NCBI RefSeq assembly: GCF_963662255.1 | Contig: NW_026912169.1 | Location: 124,001 to 188,000, forward strand | Origin: Cinclus cinclus | Lineage: Eukaryota > Chordata > Aves > Passeriformes > Cinclidae | Direction of reading: 5' to 3' | DNA length: 64,000 nt | Shown here: piece by piece, positions 34,476-46,886 of the stretch | How positions within the stretch are numbered: position 1 is the first letter of the stretch | How the letters are laid out: the number at the start of each line of letters is the position of its first letter | Made by a program: the position numbers and the translations under genes | Notes under the pieces: model-generated | Told to the model about the DNA's origin: nothing | The model's input: the letters and a program-made list of their open reading frames with translations, nothing else | Databases searched by the model: none

Positions 34476-35854
34476 AGTCCCGGAGGCTGCTGAAACCAAG
34501 GCTGTGTTCTGCCTCTTCATTCTTGCCTTCCTGTGCTCCAGCGAGAAGTGAAGCTCTGGCACGGCATTCAGCTTTGCCGCCTCTCTGCACGGAAAGCACT
34601 AGACAGAACTAGTGTGCTTCGTGCATGCTCTCTCCTCGCTTTTATGGTCACTGCTCTGCTTTTTGCTTGGCAGCGTTCCAAGGGTCCACGGCATACCTCT
34701 TGCACAGCGAGAGGTGGCCGGCGAGGAATACTTGCTGGCTTAAGTCGTTCCATGCTCAAGGCATTCATCAGAGCAGCACAATGCGGGAAAAGAGGGGGGA
34801 ACATTGCAGGACAAATTTCTATGCTGGAACATGATTTTCTGCGAGACAGCTCTTCGCAGCGCGAGTATTTGGCCAGGCTGAAATCAGCGCCACGGGAAGC
34901 CAATCTGACAAGCGGAGTGCAACGAGCGCGGCGATATGGGGCCACTTGGCAGGTGGCCGAAGAAAGACGGCTGCCCCGCGAATGGGGTGCCAGAAGGCAA
35001 GTTTCAGCAGGGCGTTCCGGGCGAGCTTAATGTGTAGCCGCAGTTGTTCTAGGCGAGATTGTAGCCGAGAAGCTTTCCGTCTCCATTCACGAGACAAGAA
35101 AAGCAGAAAGCAATGGTCTAGAGGGTTGAGAAGAAAAGTGCTCGTAGCGAGCTCGTTGCGGCAGAAGCGAAAGCCAGGAGCAGCGTGCTCACTGCGAGAA
35201 GTAGACGGCGCTTCGCCTCCTTGGGAAGGAAATGGCGTCTGGGCACGAACGCCAGCCAGCGAAGCTTCAGAACAGCAGGCTGTTCTGCTCAGCGTACGAG
35301 CCTGAAGTGAGTGGCAAGGGCTAAGGGGACAGTTCCAAGGCATCTAGCTTTCCTGCTAGCAATGCCATTTCTACCCTGCTGTGGAAAACATTGTCCTTTG
35401 CCCTTCTGCTCCGAGAGGCACAGAGCACCTCGGCAGACGCAGTGCAGAGGGAAAGGACACAGTATCCGAGGGAGCGTGGCGCCGCTTAGGCGGGCAAAGC
35501 AGAAAGGTGCCGCCCGGCACTGGCTTTGACTCCCTGAGCTGCCTTGCTAGGACAGCAGCTGCCGAAAGCTGGCAACTAGGCTGCCAGAGTGCAGAATGTA
35601 GGCGGTCTGGCACGCCTGCTTGCCGAAAGCCAGTATCAGCGAGACAGCGTGCTAGGCTCTGTTTCACAGCACCCTGGAGAACACGCCCTTGAAGAATGCC
35701 CTCTCTGCTCCGCAAAAGCTCTGCCACAGCGAAGGTGGAAGAAGCAGCTTGTGGCCACGGGCAGAGCTGGTCAACAGCTGCGCCTAACTTTCCCAAGCTG
35801 CGAGAGCATTCTCAGCCGAGTTCTGCTTTGACAGAGCTATTGCTGAACTTTTGC
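34476..35854 (+). repeat. Satellite monomer 26
   Basis: Alleles: 204C, 354A/362T, 388G, 634A, 713C, 777C, 911A/916T, 1002T/1004G, 1212C, 1255C, 1274T. 777C covers four neighbouring units (23-26) on different backgrounds, suggesting local spreading of this allele. Confidence 0.95.
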
Positions 35855-37233
35855 AGTCCCGGAGGCTGCTGAAACCAAGGCTGTGTTCTGCCTCTTCATT
35901 CTTGCCTTCCTGTGCTCCAGCGAGAAGTGAAGCTCTGGCACGGCATTCAGCTTTGCCGCCTCTCTGCACGGAAAGCACTAGACAGAACTAGTGTGCTTCG
36001 TGCATGCTCTCTCCTCGCTTTTATGGTCACTGCTCTGCTTTTTGCTTGGCAGCGTTCAAAGGGTCCACGGCATACCTCTTGCACAGCGAGAGGTGGCCGG
36101 CGAGGAATACTTGCTGGCTTAAGTCGTTCCATGCTCAAGGCATTCATCAGAGCAGCACAATGCGGGAAAAGAGGGGGGAACATTGCAGGACAAATTTCTA
36201 TGCTGGAACATGATTTTCTGCGAGACAGCTCTTCGCAGCGCTAGTATTTGGCCAGGCTGAAATCAGCGCCACGGGAAGCCAATCTGACAAGCGGAGTGCA
36301 ACGAGCGCGGCGATATGGGGCCACTTGGCAGGTGGCCGAAGAAAGACGGCTGCCCCGCGAATGGGGTGCCAGAAGGCAAGTTTCAGCAGGGCGTTCCGGG
36401 CGAGCTTAATGTGTAGCCGCAGTTGTTCTAGGCGAGATTGTAGCCGAGAAGCTTTCCGTCTCCATTCACGAGACAAGAAAAGCAGAAAGCAATGGTCTAG
36501 AGGGTTGAGAAGAAAAGTGCTCGTAGCGAGCTCGTTGCGGCAGAAGCGAAAGCCAGGAGCAGCGTGCTCACTGCGAGAAGTAGACGGCGCTTCGCCTCCT
36601 TGGGAAGGAAATGGCGTCTGGGCACGAACGCCAGCCAGCGAAGCTTCAGAACAGCAGGCTGTTCTGCTCAGCGTACGAGCCTGAAGTGAGTGGCAAGGGC
36701 TAAGGGGACAGTTCCAAGGCATCTAGCTTTCCTGCTAGCAATGCCATTTCTACCCTGCTGTGGAAAACAATGTCCTTTGCCCTTCTGCTCCGAGAGGCAC
36801 AGAGCACCTCGGCAGACGCAGTGCAGAGGGAAAGGACACAGTATCCGAGGGAGCGGGACGCCGCTTAGGCGGGCAAAGCAGAAAGGTGCCGCCCGGCACT
36901 GGCTTTGACTCCCTGAGCTGCCTTGCTAGGACAGCAGCTGCCGAAAGCTGGCAACTAGGCTGCCAGAGTGCAGAATGTAGGCGGTCTGGCACGCCTGCTT
37001 GCCGAAAGCCAGTATCAGCGAGACAGCGTGCTAGGCTCTGTTTCACAGCACCCTGGAGAACACGCACTTGAAGAATGCCCTCTCTGCTCCGCAAAAGCTC
37101 TGCCACAGTGAAGGTGGAAGAAGCAGCCTGTGGCCACGGGCAGAGCTGGTCAACAGCTGCGCCTAACTTTCCCAAGCTGCGAGAGCATTCTCAGCCGAGT
37201 TCTGCTTTGACAGAGCTATTGCTGAACTTTTGC
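35855..37233 (+). repeat. Satellite monomer 27
   Basis: Same haplotype as units 14 and 19 (204A, 388T, 777C, 1002G/1004A, 1212A, 1255T, 1274C). It extends the run of 777C units to 23-28. Confidence 0.95.
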
Positions 37234-38612
37234 AGTCCCGGAGGCTGCTGAAACCAAGGCTGTGTTCTGCCTCTTCATTCTTGCCTTCCTGTGCTCCAGC
37301 GAGAAGTGAAGCTCTGGCACGGCATTCAGCTTTGCCGCCTCTCTGCACGGAAAGCACTAGACAGAACTAGTGTGCTTCGTGCATGCTCTCTCCTCGCTTT
37401 TATGGTCACTGTTCTGCTTTTTGCTTGGCAGCGTTCAAAGGGTCCACGGCATACATCTTGCACAGCGAGAGGTGGCCGGCGAGGAATACTTGCTGGCTTA
37501 AGTCGTTCCATGCTCAAGGCATTCATCAGAGCAGCACAATGCGGGAAAAGAGGGGGGAACATTGCAGGACAAATTTCTATGCTGGAACATGATTTTCTGC
37601 GAGACAGCTCTTCGCAGCGCTAGTATTTGGCCAGGCTGAAATCAGCTCCACGGGAAGCCAATCTGACAAGCGGAGTGCAACGAGCGCGGCGATATGGGGC
37701 CACTTGGCAGGTGGCCGAAGAAAGACGGCTGCCCCGCGAATGGGGTGCCAGAAGGCAAGTTTCAGCAGGGCGTTCCGGGCGAGCTTAATGTGTAGCCGCA
37801 GTTGTTCTAGGCGAGATTGTAGCCGAGAAGCTTTCCGTCTCCATTCACGAGACAAGAAAAGCAGAAAGCAATGGTCTAGAGGGTTGAGAAGAAAAGTGCT
37901 CGTAGCGAGCTCGTTGCGGCAGAAGCGAAAGCCAGGAGCAGCGTGCTCACTGCGAGAAGTAGACGGCGCTTCGCCTCCTTGGGAAGGAAATGGCGTCTGG
38001 GCACGAACGCCAGCCAGCGAAGCTTCAGAACAGCAGGCTGTTCTGCTCAGCGTACGAGCCTGAAGTGAGTGGCAAGGGCTAAGGGGACAGTTCCAAGGCA
38101 TCTAGCTTTCCTGCTAGCAATGCCATTTCTACCCTGCTGTGGAAAACAATGTCCTTTGCCCTTCTGCTCCGAGAGGCACAGAGCACCTCGGCAGACGCAG
38201 TGCAGAGGGAAAGGACACAGTATCCGAGGGAGCGTGGCGCCGCTTAGGCGGGCAAAGCAGAAAGGTGCCGCCCGGCACTGGCTTTGACTCCCTGAGCTGC
38301 CTTGCTAGGACAGCAGCTGCCGAAAGCTGGCAACTAGGCTGCCAGAGTGCAGAATGTAGGCGGTCTGGCACGCCTGCTTGCCGAAAGCCAGTATCAGCGA
38401 GACAGCGTGCTAGGCTCTGTTTCACAGCACCCTGGAGAACACGCCCTTGAAGAATGCCCTCTCTGCTCCGCAAAAGCTCTGCCACAGCGAAGGTGGAAGA
38501 AGCAGCTTGTGGCCACGGGCAGAGCTGGTCAACAGCTGCGCCTAACTTTCCCAAGCTGCGAGAGCATTCTCAGCCGAGTTCTGCTTTGACAGAGCTATTG
38601 CTGAACTTTTGC
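37234..38612 (+). repeat. Satellite monomer 28
   Basis: Alleles: 179T, 204A, 222A, 388T, 414T, 634A, 713C, 777C, 911A/916A, 1002T/1004G, 1212C, 1255C, 1274T. 179T here sits outside its usual 272T/379C background, a sign of a short exchange near the left end of the unit. Confidence 0.95.
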
Positions 38613-39991
38613 AGTCCCGGAGGCTGCTGAAACCAAGGCTGTGTTCTGCCTCTTCATTCTTGCCTTCCTGTGCTCCAGCGAGAAGTGAAGCTCTGGCACG
38701 GCATTCAGCTTTGCCGCCTCTCTGCACGGAAAGCACTAGACAGAACTAGTGTGCTTCGTGCATGCTCTCTCCTCGCTTTTATGGTCACTGCTCTGCTTTT
38801 TGCTTGGCAGCGTTCCAAGGGTCCACGGCATACCTCTTGCACAGCGAGAGGTGGCCGGCGAGGAATACTTGCTGGCTTAAGTCGTTCCATGCTCAAGGCA
38901 TTCATCAGAGCAGCACAATGCGGGAAAAGAGGGGGGAACATTGCAGGACAAATTTCTATGCTGGAACATGATTTTCTGCGAGACAGCTCTTCGCAGCGCG
39001 AGTATTTGGCCAGGCTGAAATCAGCGCCACGGGAAGCCAATCTGACAAGCGGAGTGCAACGAGCGCGGCGATATGGGGCCACTTGGCAGGTGGCCGAAGA
39101 AAGACGGCTGCCCCGCGAATGGGGTGCCAGAAGGCAAGTTTCAGCAGGGCGTTCCGGGCGAGCTTAATGTGTAGCCGCAGTTGTTCTAGGCGAGATTGTA
39201 GCCGAGAAGCTTTCCGTCTCCATTCACGAGACAAGAAAAGCAGAAAGCAATGGTCTAGAGGGTTGAGAAGAAAAGTGCTCGTAGCGAGCTCGTTGCGGCA
39301 GAAGCGAAAGCCAGGAGCAGCGTGATCACTGCGAGAAGTAGACGGCGCTTCGCCTCCTTGGGAAGGAAATGGCGTCTGGGCACGAACGGCAGCCAGCGAA
39401 GCTTCAGAACAGCAGGCTGTTCTGCTCAGCGTACGAGCCTGAAGTGAGTGGCAAGGGCTAAGGGGACAGTTCCAAGGCATCTAGCTTTCCTGCTAGCAAT
39501 GCCATTTCTACCCTGCTGTGGATAACATTGTCCTTTGCCCTTCTGCTCCGAGAGGCAGAGAGCACCTCGGCAGACGCAGTGCAGAGGGAAAGGACACAGT
39601 ATCCGAGGGAGCGTGGCGCCGCTTAGGCGGGCAAAGCAGAAAGGTGCCGCCCGGCACTGGCTTTGACTCCCTGAGCTGCCTTGCTAGGACAGCAGCTGCC
39701 GAAAGCTGGCAACTAGGCTGCCAGAGTGCAGAATGTAGGCGGTCTGGCACGCCTGCTTGCCGAAAGCCAGTATCAGCGAGACAGCGTGCTAGGCTCTGTT
39801 TCACAGCACCCTGGAGAACACGCACTTGAAGAATGCCCTCTCTGCTCCGCAAAAGCTCTGCCACAGCGAAGGTGGAAGAAGCAGCCTGTGGCCACGGGCA
39901 GAGCTGGTCAACAGCTGCGCCTAACTTTCCCAAGCTGCGAGAGCATTCTCAGCCGAGTTCTGCTTTGACAGAGCTATTGCTGAACTTTTGC
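38613..39991 (+). repeat. Satellite monomer 29
   Basis: Alleles: 204C, 388G, 634A, 713A, 777G, 781-782CC, 911T/916T, 1002T/1004G, 1212A, 1255C, 1274C. Private change 946G. Confidence 0.95.
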
Positions 39992-41370
39992 AGTCCCGGA
40001 GGCTGCTGAAACCAAGGCTGTGTTCTGCCTCTTCATTCTTGCCTTCCTGTGCTCCAGCGAGAAGTGAAGCTCTGGCACGGCATTCAGCTTTGCCGCCTCT
40101 CTGCACGGAAAGCACTAGACAGAACTAGTGTGCTTCGTGCATGCTCTCTCCTCGCTTTTATGGTCACTGCTCTGCTTTTTGCTTGGCAGCGTTCCAAGGG
40201 TCCACGGCATACCTCTTGCACAGCGAGAGGTGGCCGGCGAGGAATACTTGCTGGCTTAAGTCGTTCCATGCTCAAGGCATTCATCAGAGCAGCACAATGC
40301 GGGAAAAGAGGGGGGAACATTGCAGGACAAATTTCTATGCTGGATCATGATTGTCTGCGAGACAGCTCTTCGCAGCGCGAGTATTTGGCCAGGCTGAAAT
40401 CAGCGCCACGGGAAGCCAATCTGACAAGCGGAGTGCAACGAGCGCGGCGATATGGGGCCACTTGGCAGGTGGCCGAAGAAAGACGGCTGCCCCGCGAATG
40501 GGGTGCCAGAAGGCAAGTTTCAGCAGGGCGTTCCGGGCGAGCTTAATGTGTAGCCGCAGTTGTTCTAGGCGAGATTGTAGCCGAGAAGCTTTCCGTCTCC
40601 ATTCACGAGACAAGAAAAGCAGAACGCAATGGTCTAGAGGGTTGAGAAGAAAAGTGCTCGTAGCGAGCTCGTTGCGGCAGAAGCGAAAGCCAGGAGCAGC
40701 GTGCTCACTGCGAGAAGTAGACGGCGCTTCGCCTCCTTGGGAAGGAAATGGCGTCTGGGCACGAACGGCAGCCAGCGAAGCTTCAGAACAGCAGGCTGTT
40801 CTGCTCAGCGTACGAGCCTGAAGTGAGTGGCAAGGGCTAAGGGGACAGTTCCAAGGCATCTAGCTTTCCTGCTAGCAATGCCATTTCTACCCTGCTGTGG
40901 AAAACATTGTCCTTTGCCCTTCTGCTCCGAGAGGCACAGAGCACCTCGGCAGACGCAGTGCAGAGGGAAAGGACACAGTATCCGAGGGAGCGTGGCGCCG
41001 CTTAGGCGGGCAAAGCAGAAAGGTGCCGCCCGGCACTGGCTTTGACTCCCTGAGCTGCCTTGCTAGGACAGCAGCTGCCGAAAGCTGGCAACTAGGCTGC
41101 CAGAGTGCAGAATGTAGGCGGTCTGGCACGCCTGCTTGCCGAAAGCCAGTATCAGCGAGACAGCGTGCTAGGCTCTGTTTCACAGCACCCTGGAGAACAC
41201 GCCCTTGAAGAATGCCCTCTCTGCTCCGCAAAAGCTCTGCCACAGCGAAGGTGGAAGAAGCAGCTTGTGGCCACGGGCAGAGCTGGTCAACAGCTGCGCC
41301 TAACTTTCCCAAGCTGCGAGAGCATTCTCAGCCGAGTTCTGCTTTGACAGAGCTATTGCTGAACTTTTGC
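39992..41370 (+). repeat. Satellite monomer 30
   Basis: Matches unit 16 at all catalogued sites (354T/362G, 634C, 911A/916T, 1002T/1004G, 1212C, 1255C, 1274T), 14 units (19,306 bp) away. Confidence 0.95.
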
Positions 41371-42749
41371 AGTCCCGGAGGCTGCTGAAACCAAGGCTGT
41401 GTTCTGCCTCTTCATTCTTGCCTTCCTGTGCTCCAGCGAGAAGTGAAGCTCTGGCACGGCATTCAGCTTTGCCGCCTCTCTGCACGGAAAGCACTAGACA
41501 GAACTAGTGTGCTTCGTGCATGCTCTCTCCTCGCTTTTATGGTCACTGCTCTGCTTTTTGCTTGGCAGCGTTCCAAGGGTCCACGGCATACCTCTTGCAC
41601 AGCGAGAGGTGGCCGGCGAGGAATACTTGCTGGCTTAAGTCGTTCCATGCTCAAGGCATTCATCAGAGCAGCACAATGCGGGAAAAGAGGGGGGAACATT
41701 GCAGGACAAATTTCTATGCTGGAACATGATTTTCTGCGAGACAGCTCTTCGCAGCGCTAGTATTTGGCCAGGCTGAAATCAGCGCCACGGGAAGCCAATC
41801 TGACAAGCGGAGTGCAACGAGCGCGGCGATATGGGGCCACTTGGCAGGTGGCCGAAGAAAGACGGCTGCCCCGCGAATGGGGTGCCAGAAGGCAAGTTTC
41901 AGCAGGGCGTTCCGGGCGAGCTTAATGTGTAGCCGCAGTTGTTCTAGGCGAGATTGTAGCCGAGAAGCTTTCCGTCTCCATTCACGAGACAAGAAAAGCA
42001 GAAAGCAATGGTCTAGAGGGTTGAGAAGAAAAGTGCTCGTAGCGAGCTCGTTGCGGCAGAAGCGAAAGCCAGGAGCAGCGTGCTCACTGCGAGAAGTAGA
42101 CGGCGCTTCGCCTCCTTGGGAAGGAAATGGCGTCTGGGCACGAACGGCAGCCAGCGAAGCTTCAGAACAGCAGGCTGTTCTGCTCAGCGTACGAGCCTGA
42201 AGTGAGTGGCAAGGGCTAAGGGGACAGTTCCAAGGCATCTAGCTTTCCTGCTAGCAATGCCATTTCTACCCTGCTGTGGAAAACAATGTCCTTTGCCCTT
42301 CTGCTCCGAGAGGCACAGAGCACCTCGGCAGACGCAGTGCAGAGGGAAAGGACACAGTATCCGAGGGAGCGGGACGCCGCTTAGGCGGGCAAAGCAGAAA
42401 GGTGCCGCCTGGCACTGGCTTTGACTCCCTGAGCTGCCTTGCTAGGACAGCAGCTGCCGAAAGCTGGCAACTAGGCTGCCAGAGTGCAGAATGTAGGCGG
42501 TCTGGCACGCCTGCTTGCCGAAAGCCAGTATCAGCGAGACAGCGTGCTAGGCTCTGTTTCACAGCACCCTGGAGAACACGCACTTGAAGAATGCCCTCTC
42601 TGCTCCGCAAAAGCTCTGCCACAGTGAAGGTGGAAGAAGCAGCCTGTGGCCACGGGCAGAGCTGGTCAACAGCTGCGCCTAACTTTCCCAAGCTGCGAGA
42701 GCATTCTCAGCCGAGTTCTGCTTTGACAGAGCTATTGCTGAACTTTTGC
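41371..42749 (+). repeat. Satellite monomer 31
   Basis: Alleles: 204C, 354A/362T, 388T, 634A, 713C, 777G, 911A/916A, 1002G/1004A, 1040T, 1212A, 1255T, 1274C. 1040T (a CpG-to-TpG change inside the 1032-1045 hairpin) is shared only with unit 44. Confidence 0.95.
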
Positions 42750-44128
42750 AGTCCCGGAGGCTGCTGAAACCAAGGCTGTGTTCTGCCTCTTCATTCTTGC
42801 CTTCCTGTGCTCCAGCGAGAAGTGAAGCTCTGGCACGGCATTCAGCTTTGCCGCCTCTCTGCACGGAAAGCACTAGACAGAACTAGTGTGCTTCGTGCAT
42901 GCTCTCTCCTCGCTTTTATGGTCACTGCTCTGCTTTTTGCTTGGCAGCGTTCAAAGGGTCCACGGCATACCTCTTGCACAGCGAGAGGTGCCCGGCGAGG
43001 AATACTTGCTGGCTTAAGTCGTTCCATGCTCAAGGCATTCATCAGAGCAGCACAATGCGGGAAAAGAGGGGGGAACATTGCAGGACAAATTTCTATGCTG
43101 GAACATGATTTTCTGCGAGACAGCTCTTCGCAGCGCGAGTATTTGGCCAGGCTGAAATCAGCGCCACGGGAAGCCAATCTGACAAGCGGAGTGCAACGAG
43201 CGCGGCGATATGGGGCCACTTGGCAGGTGGCCGAAGAAAGACGGCTGCCCCGCGAATGGGGTGCCAGAAGGCAAGTTTCAGCAGGGCGTTCCGGGCGAGC
43301 TTAATGTGTAGCCGCAGTTGTTCTAGGCGAGATTGTAGCCGAGAAGCTTTCCGTCTCCATTCACGAGACAAGAAAAGCAGAAAGCAATGGTCTAGAGGGT
43401 TGAGAAGAAAAGTGCTCGTAGCGAGCTCGTTGCGGCAGAAGCGAAAGCCAGGAGCAGCGTGATCACTGCGAGAAGTAGACGGCGCTTCGCCTCCTTGGGA
43501 AGGAAATGGCGTCTGGGCACGAACGGCAGAAAGCGAAGCTTCAGAACAGCAGGCTGTTCTGCTCAGCGTACGAGCCTGAAGTGAGTGGCAAGGGCTAAGG
43601 GGACAGTTCCAAGGCATCTAGCTTTCCTGCTAGCAATGCCATTTCTACCCTGCTGTGGATAACATTGTCCTTTGCCCTTCTGCTCCGAGAGGCACAGAGC
43701 ACCTCGGCAGACGCAGTGCAGAGGGAAAGGACACAGTATCCGAGGGAGCGTGGCGCCGCTTAGGCGGGCAAAGCAGAAAGGTGCCGCCCGGCACTGGCTT
43801 TGACTCCCTGAGCTTCCTTGCTAGGACAGCAGCTGCCGAAAGCTGGCAACTAGGCTGCCAGAGTGCAGAATGTAGGCGGTCTGGCACGCCTGCTTGCCGA
43901 AAGCCAGTATCAGCGAGACAGCGTGCTAGGCTCTGTTTCACAGCACCCTGGAGAACACGCACTTGAAGAATGCCCTCTCTGCTCCGCAAAAGCTCTGCCA
44001 CAGTGAAGGTGGAAGAAGCAGCCTGTGGCCACGGGCAGAGCTGGTCAACAGCTGCGCCTAACTTTCCCAAGCTGCGAGAGCATTCTCAGCCGAGTTCTGC
44101 TTTGACAGAGCTATTGCTGAACTTTTGC
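42750..44128 (+). repeat. Satellite monomer 32
   Basis: Alleles: 204A, 242C, 388G, 634A, 713A, 777G with 781-782AA, 911T/916T, 1002T/1004G, 1066T, 1212A, 1255T, 1274C. It matches units 43 and 45 at all catalogued sites. 1066T becomes common from here to the right end. Confidence 0.95.
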
Positions 44129-45507
44129 AGTCCCGGAGGCTGCTGAAACCAAGGCTGTGTTCTGCCTCTTCATTCTTGCCTTCCTGTGCTCCAGCGAGAA
44201 GTGAAGCTCTGGCACGGCATTCAGCTTTGCCGCCTCTCTGCACGGAAAGCACTAGACAGAACTAGTGTGCTTCGTGCATGCTCTCTCCTCGCTTTTATGG
44301 TCACTGCTCTGCTTTTTGCTTGGCAGCGTTCCAAGGGTCCACGGCATACCTCTTGCACAGCGAGAGGTGGCCGGCGAGGAATACTTGCTGGCTTAAGTCG
44401 TTCCATGCTCAAGGCATTCATCAGAGCAGCACAATGCGGGAAAAGAGGGGGGAACATTGCAGGACAAATTTCTATGCTGGATCATGATTGTCTGCGAGAC
44501 AGCTCTTCGCAGCGCGAGTATTTGGCCAGGCTGAAATCAGCGCCACGGGAAGCCAATCTGACAAGCGGAGTGCAACGAGCGCGGCGATATGGGGCCACTT
44601 GGCAGGTGGCCGAAGAAAGACGGCTGCCCCGCGAATGGGGTGCCAGAAGGCAAGTTTCAGCAGGGCGTTCCGGGCGAGCTTAATGTGTAGCCGCAGTTGT
44701 TCTAGGCGAGATTGTAGCCGAGAAGCTTTCCGTCTCCATTCACGAGACAAGAAAAGCAGAACGCAATGGTCTAGAGGGTTGAGAAGAAAAGTGCTCGTAG
44801 CGAGCTCGTTGCGGCAGAAGCGAAAGCCAGGAGCAGCGTGCTCACTGCGAGAAGTAGACGGCGCTTCGCCTCCTTGGGAAGGAAATGGCGTCTGGGCACG
44901 AACGGCAGCCAGCGAAGCTTCAGAACAGCAGGCTGTTCTGCTCAGCGTACGAGCCTGAAGTGAGTGGCAAGGGCTAAGGGGACAGTTCCAAGGCATCTAG
45001 CTTTCCTGCTAGCAATGCCATTTCTACCCTGCTGTGGAAAACATTGTCCTTTGCCCTTCTGCTCCGAGAGGCACAGAGCACCTCGGCAGACGCAGTGCAG
45101 AGGGAAAGGACACAGTATCCGAGGGAGCGTGGCGCCGCTTAGGCGGGCAAAGCAGAAAGGTGCCGCCCGGCACTGGCTTTGACTCCCTGAGCTTCCTTGC
45201 TAGGACAGCAGCTGCCGAAAGCTGGCAACTAGGCTGCCAGAGTGCAGAATGTAGGCGGTCTGGCACGCCTGCTTGCCGAAAGCCAGTATCAGCGAGACAG
45301 CGTGCTAGGCTCTGTTTCACAGCACCCTGGAGAACACGCCCTTGAAGAATGCCCTCTCTGCTCCGCAAAAGCTCTGCCACAGCGAAGGTGGAAGAAGCAG
45401 CCTGTGGCCACGGGCAGAGCTGGTCAACAGCTGCGCCTAACTTTCCCAAGCTGCGAGAGCATTCTCAGCCGAGTTCTGCTTTGACAGAGCTATTGCTGAA
45501 CTTTTGC
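44129..45507 (+). repeat. Satellite monomer 33
   Basis: Alleles: 204C, 354T/362G, 388G, 634C, 713C, 777G, 911A/916T, 1002T/1004G, 1066T, 1212C, 1255C, 1274C. It differs from unit 46 only at 354/362, and from unit 16 at 1066 and 1274. Confidence 0.95.
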
Positions 45508-46886
45508 AGTCCCGGAGGCTGCTGAAACCAAGGCTGTGTTCTGCCTCTTCATTCTTGCCTTCCTGTGCTCCAGCGAGAAGTGAAGCTCTGGCACGGCATT
45601 CAGCTTTGCCGCCTCTCTGCACGGAAAGCACTAGACAGAACTAGTGTGCTTCGTGCATGCTCTCTCCTCGCTTTTATGGTCACTGCTCTGCTTTTTGCTT
45701 GGCAGCGTTCCAAGGGTCCACGGCATACCTCTTGCACAGCGAGAGGTGGCCGGCGAGGAATACTTGCTGGCTTAAGTCGTTCCATGCTCAAGGCATTCAT
45801 CAGAGCAGCACAATGCGGGAAAAGAGGGGGGAACATTGCAGGACAAATTTCTATGCTGGATCATGATTGTCTGCGAGACAGCTCTTCGCAGCGCGAGTAT
45901 TTGGCCAGGCTGAAATCAGCGCCACGGGAAGCCAATCTGACAAGCGGAGTGCAACGAGCGCGGCGATATGGGGCCACTTGGCAGGTGGCCGAAGAAAGAC
46001 GGCTGCCCCGCGAATGGGGTGCCAGAAGGCAAGTTTCAGCAGGGCGTTCCGGGCGAGCTTAATGTGTAGCCGCAGTTGTTCTAGGCGAGATTGTAGCCGA
46101 GAAGCTTTCCGTCTCCATTCACGAGACAAGAAAAGCAGAACGCAATGGTCTAGAGGGTTGAGAAGAAAAGTGCTCGTAGCGAGCTCGTTGCGGCAGAAGC
46201 GAAAGCCAGGAGCAGCGTGCTCACTGCGAGAAGTAGACGGCGCTTCGCCTCCTTGGGAAGGAAATGGCGTCTGGGCACGAACGGCAGCCAGCGAAGCTTC
46301 AGAACAGCAGGCTGTTCTGCTCAGCGTACGAGCCTGAAGTGAGTGGCAAGGGCTAAGGGGACAGTTCCAAGGCATCTAGCTTTCCTGCTAGCAATGCCAT
46401 TTCTACCCTGCTGTGGAAAACATTGTCCTTTGCCCTTCTGCTCCGAGAGGCACAGAGCACCTCGGCAGACGCAGTGCAGAGGGAAAGGACACAGTATCCG
46501 AGGGAGCGTGGCGCCGCTTAGGCGGGCAAAGCAGAAAGGTGCCGCCCGGCACTGGCTTTGACTCCCTGAGCTTCCTTGCTAGGACAGCAGCTGCCGAAAG
46601 CTGGCAACTAGGCTGCCAGAGTGCAGAATGTAGGCGGTCTGGCACGCCTGCTTGCCGAAAGCCAGTATCAGCGAGACAGCGTGCTAGGCTCTGTTTCACA
46701 GCACCCTGGAGAACACGCACTTGAAGAATGCCCTCTCTGCTCCGCAAAAGCTCTGCCACAGCGAAGGTGGAAGAAGCAGCTTGTGGCCACGGGCAGAGCT
46801 GGTCAACAGCTGCGCCTAACTTTCACAAGCTGCGAGAGCATTCTCAGCCGAGTTCTGCTTTGACAGAGCTATTGCTGAACTTTTGC
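45508..46886 (+). repeat. Satellite monomer 34 (type A)
   Basis: Type A: 204C, 354T/362G, 388G, 634C, 713C, 777G, 911A/916T, 1002T/1004G, 1066T, 1212A, 1255C, 1274T. Private change 1318A, which truncates the 141-codon minus-strand open frame seen in other units. Confidence 0.95.
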
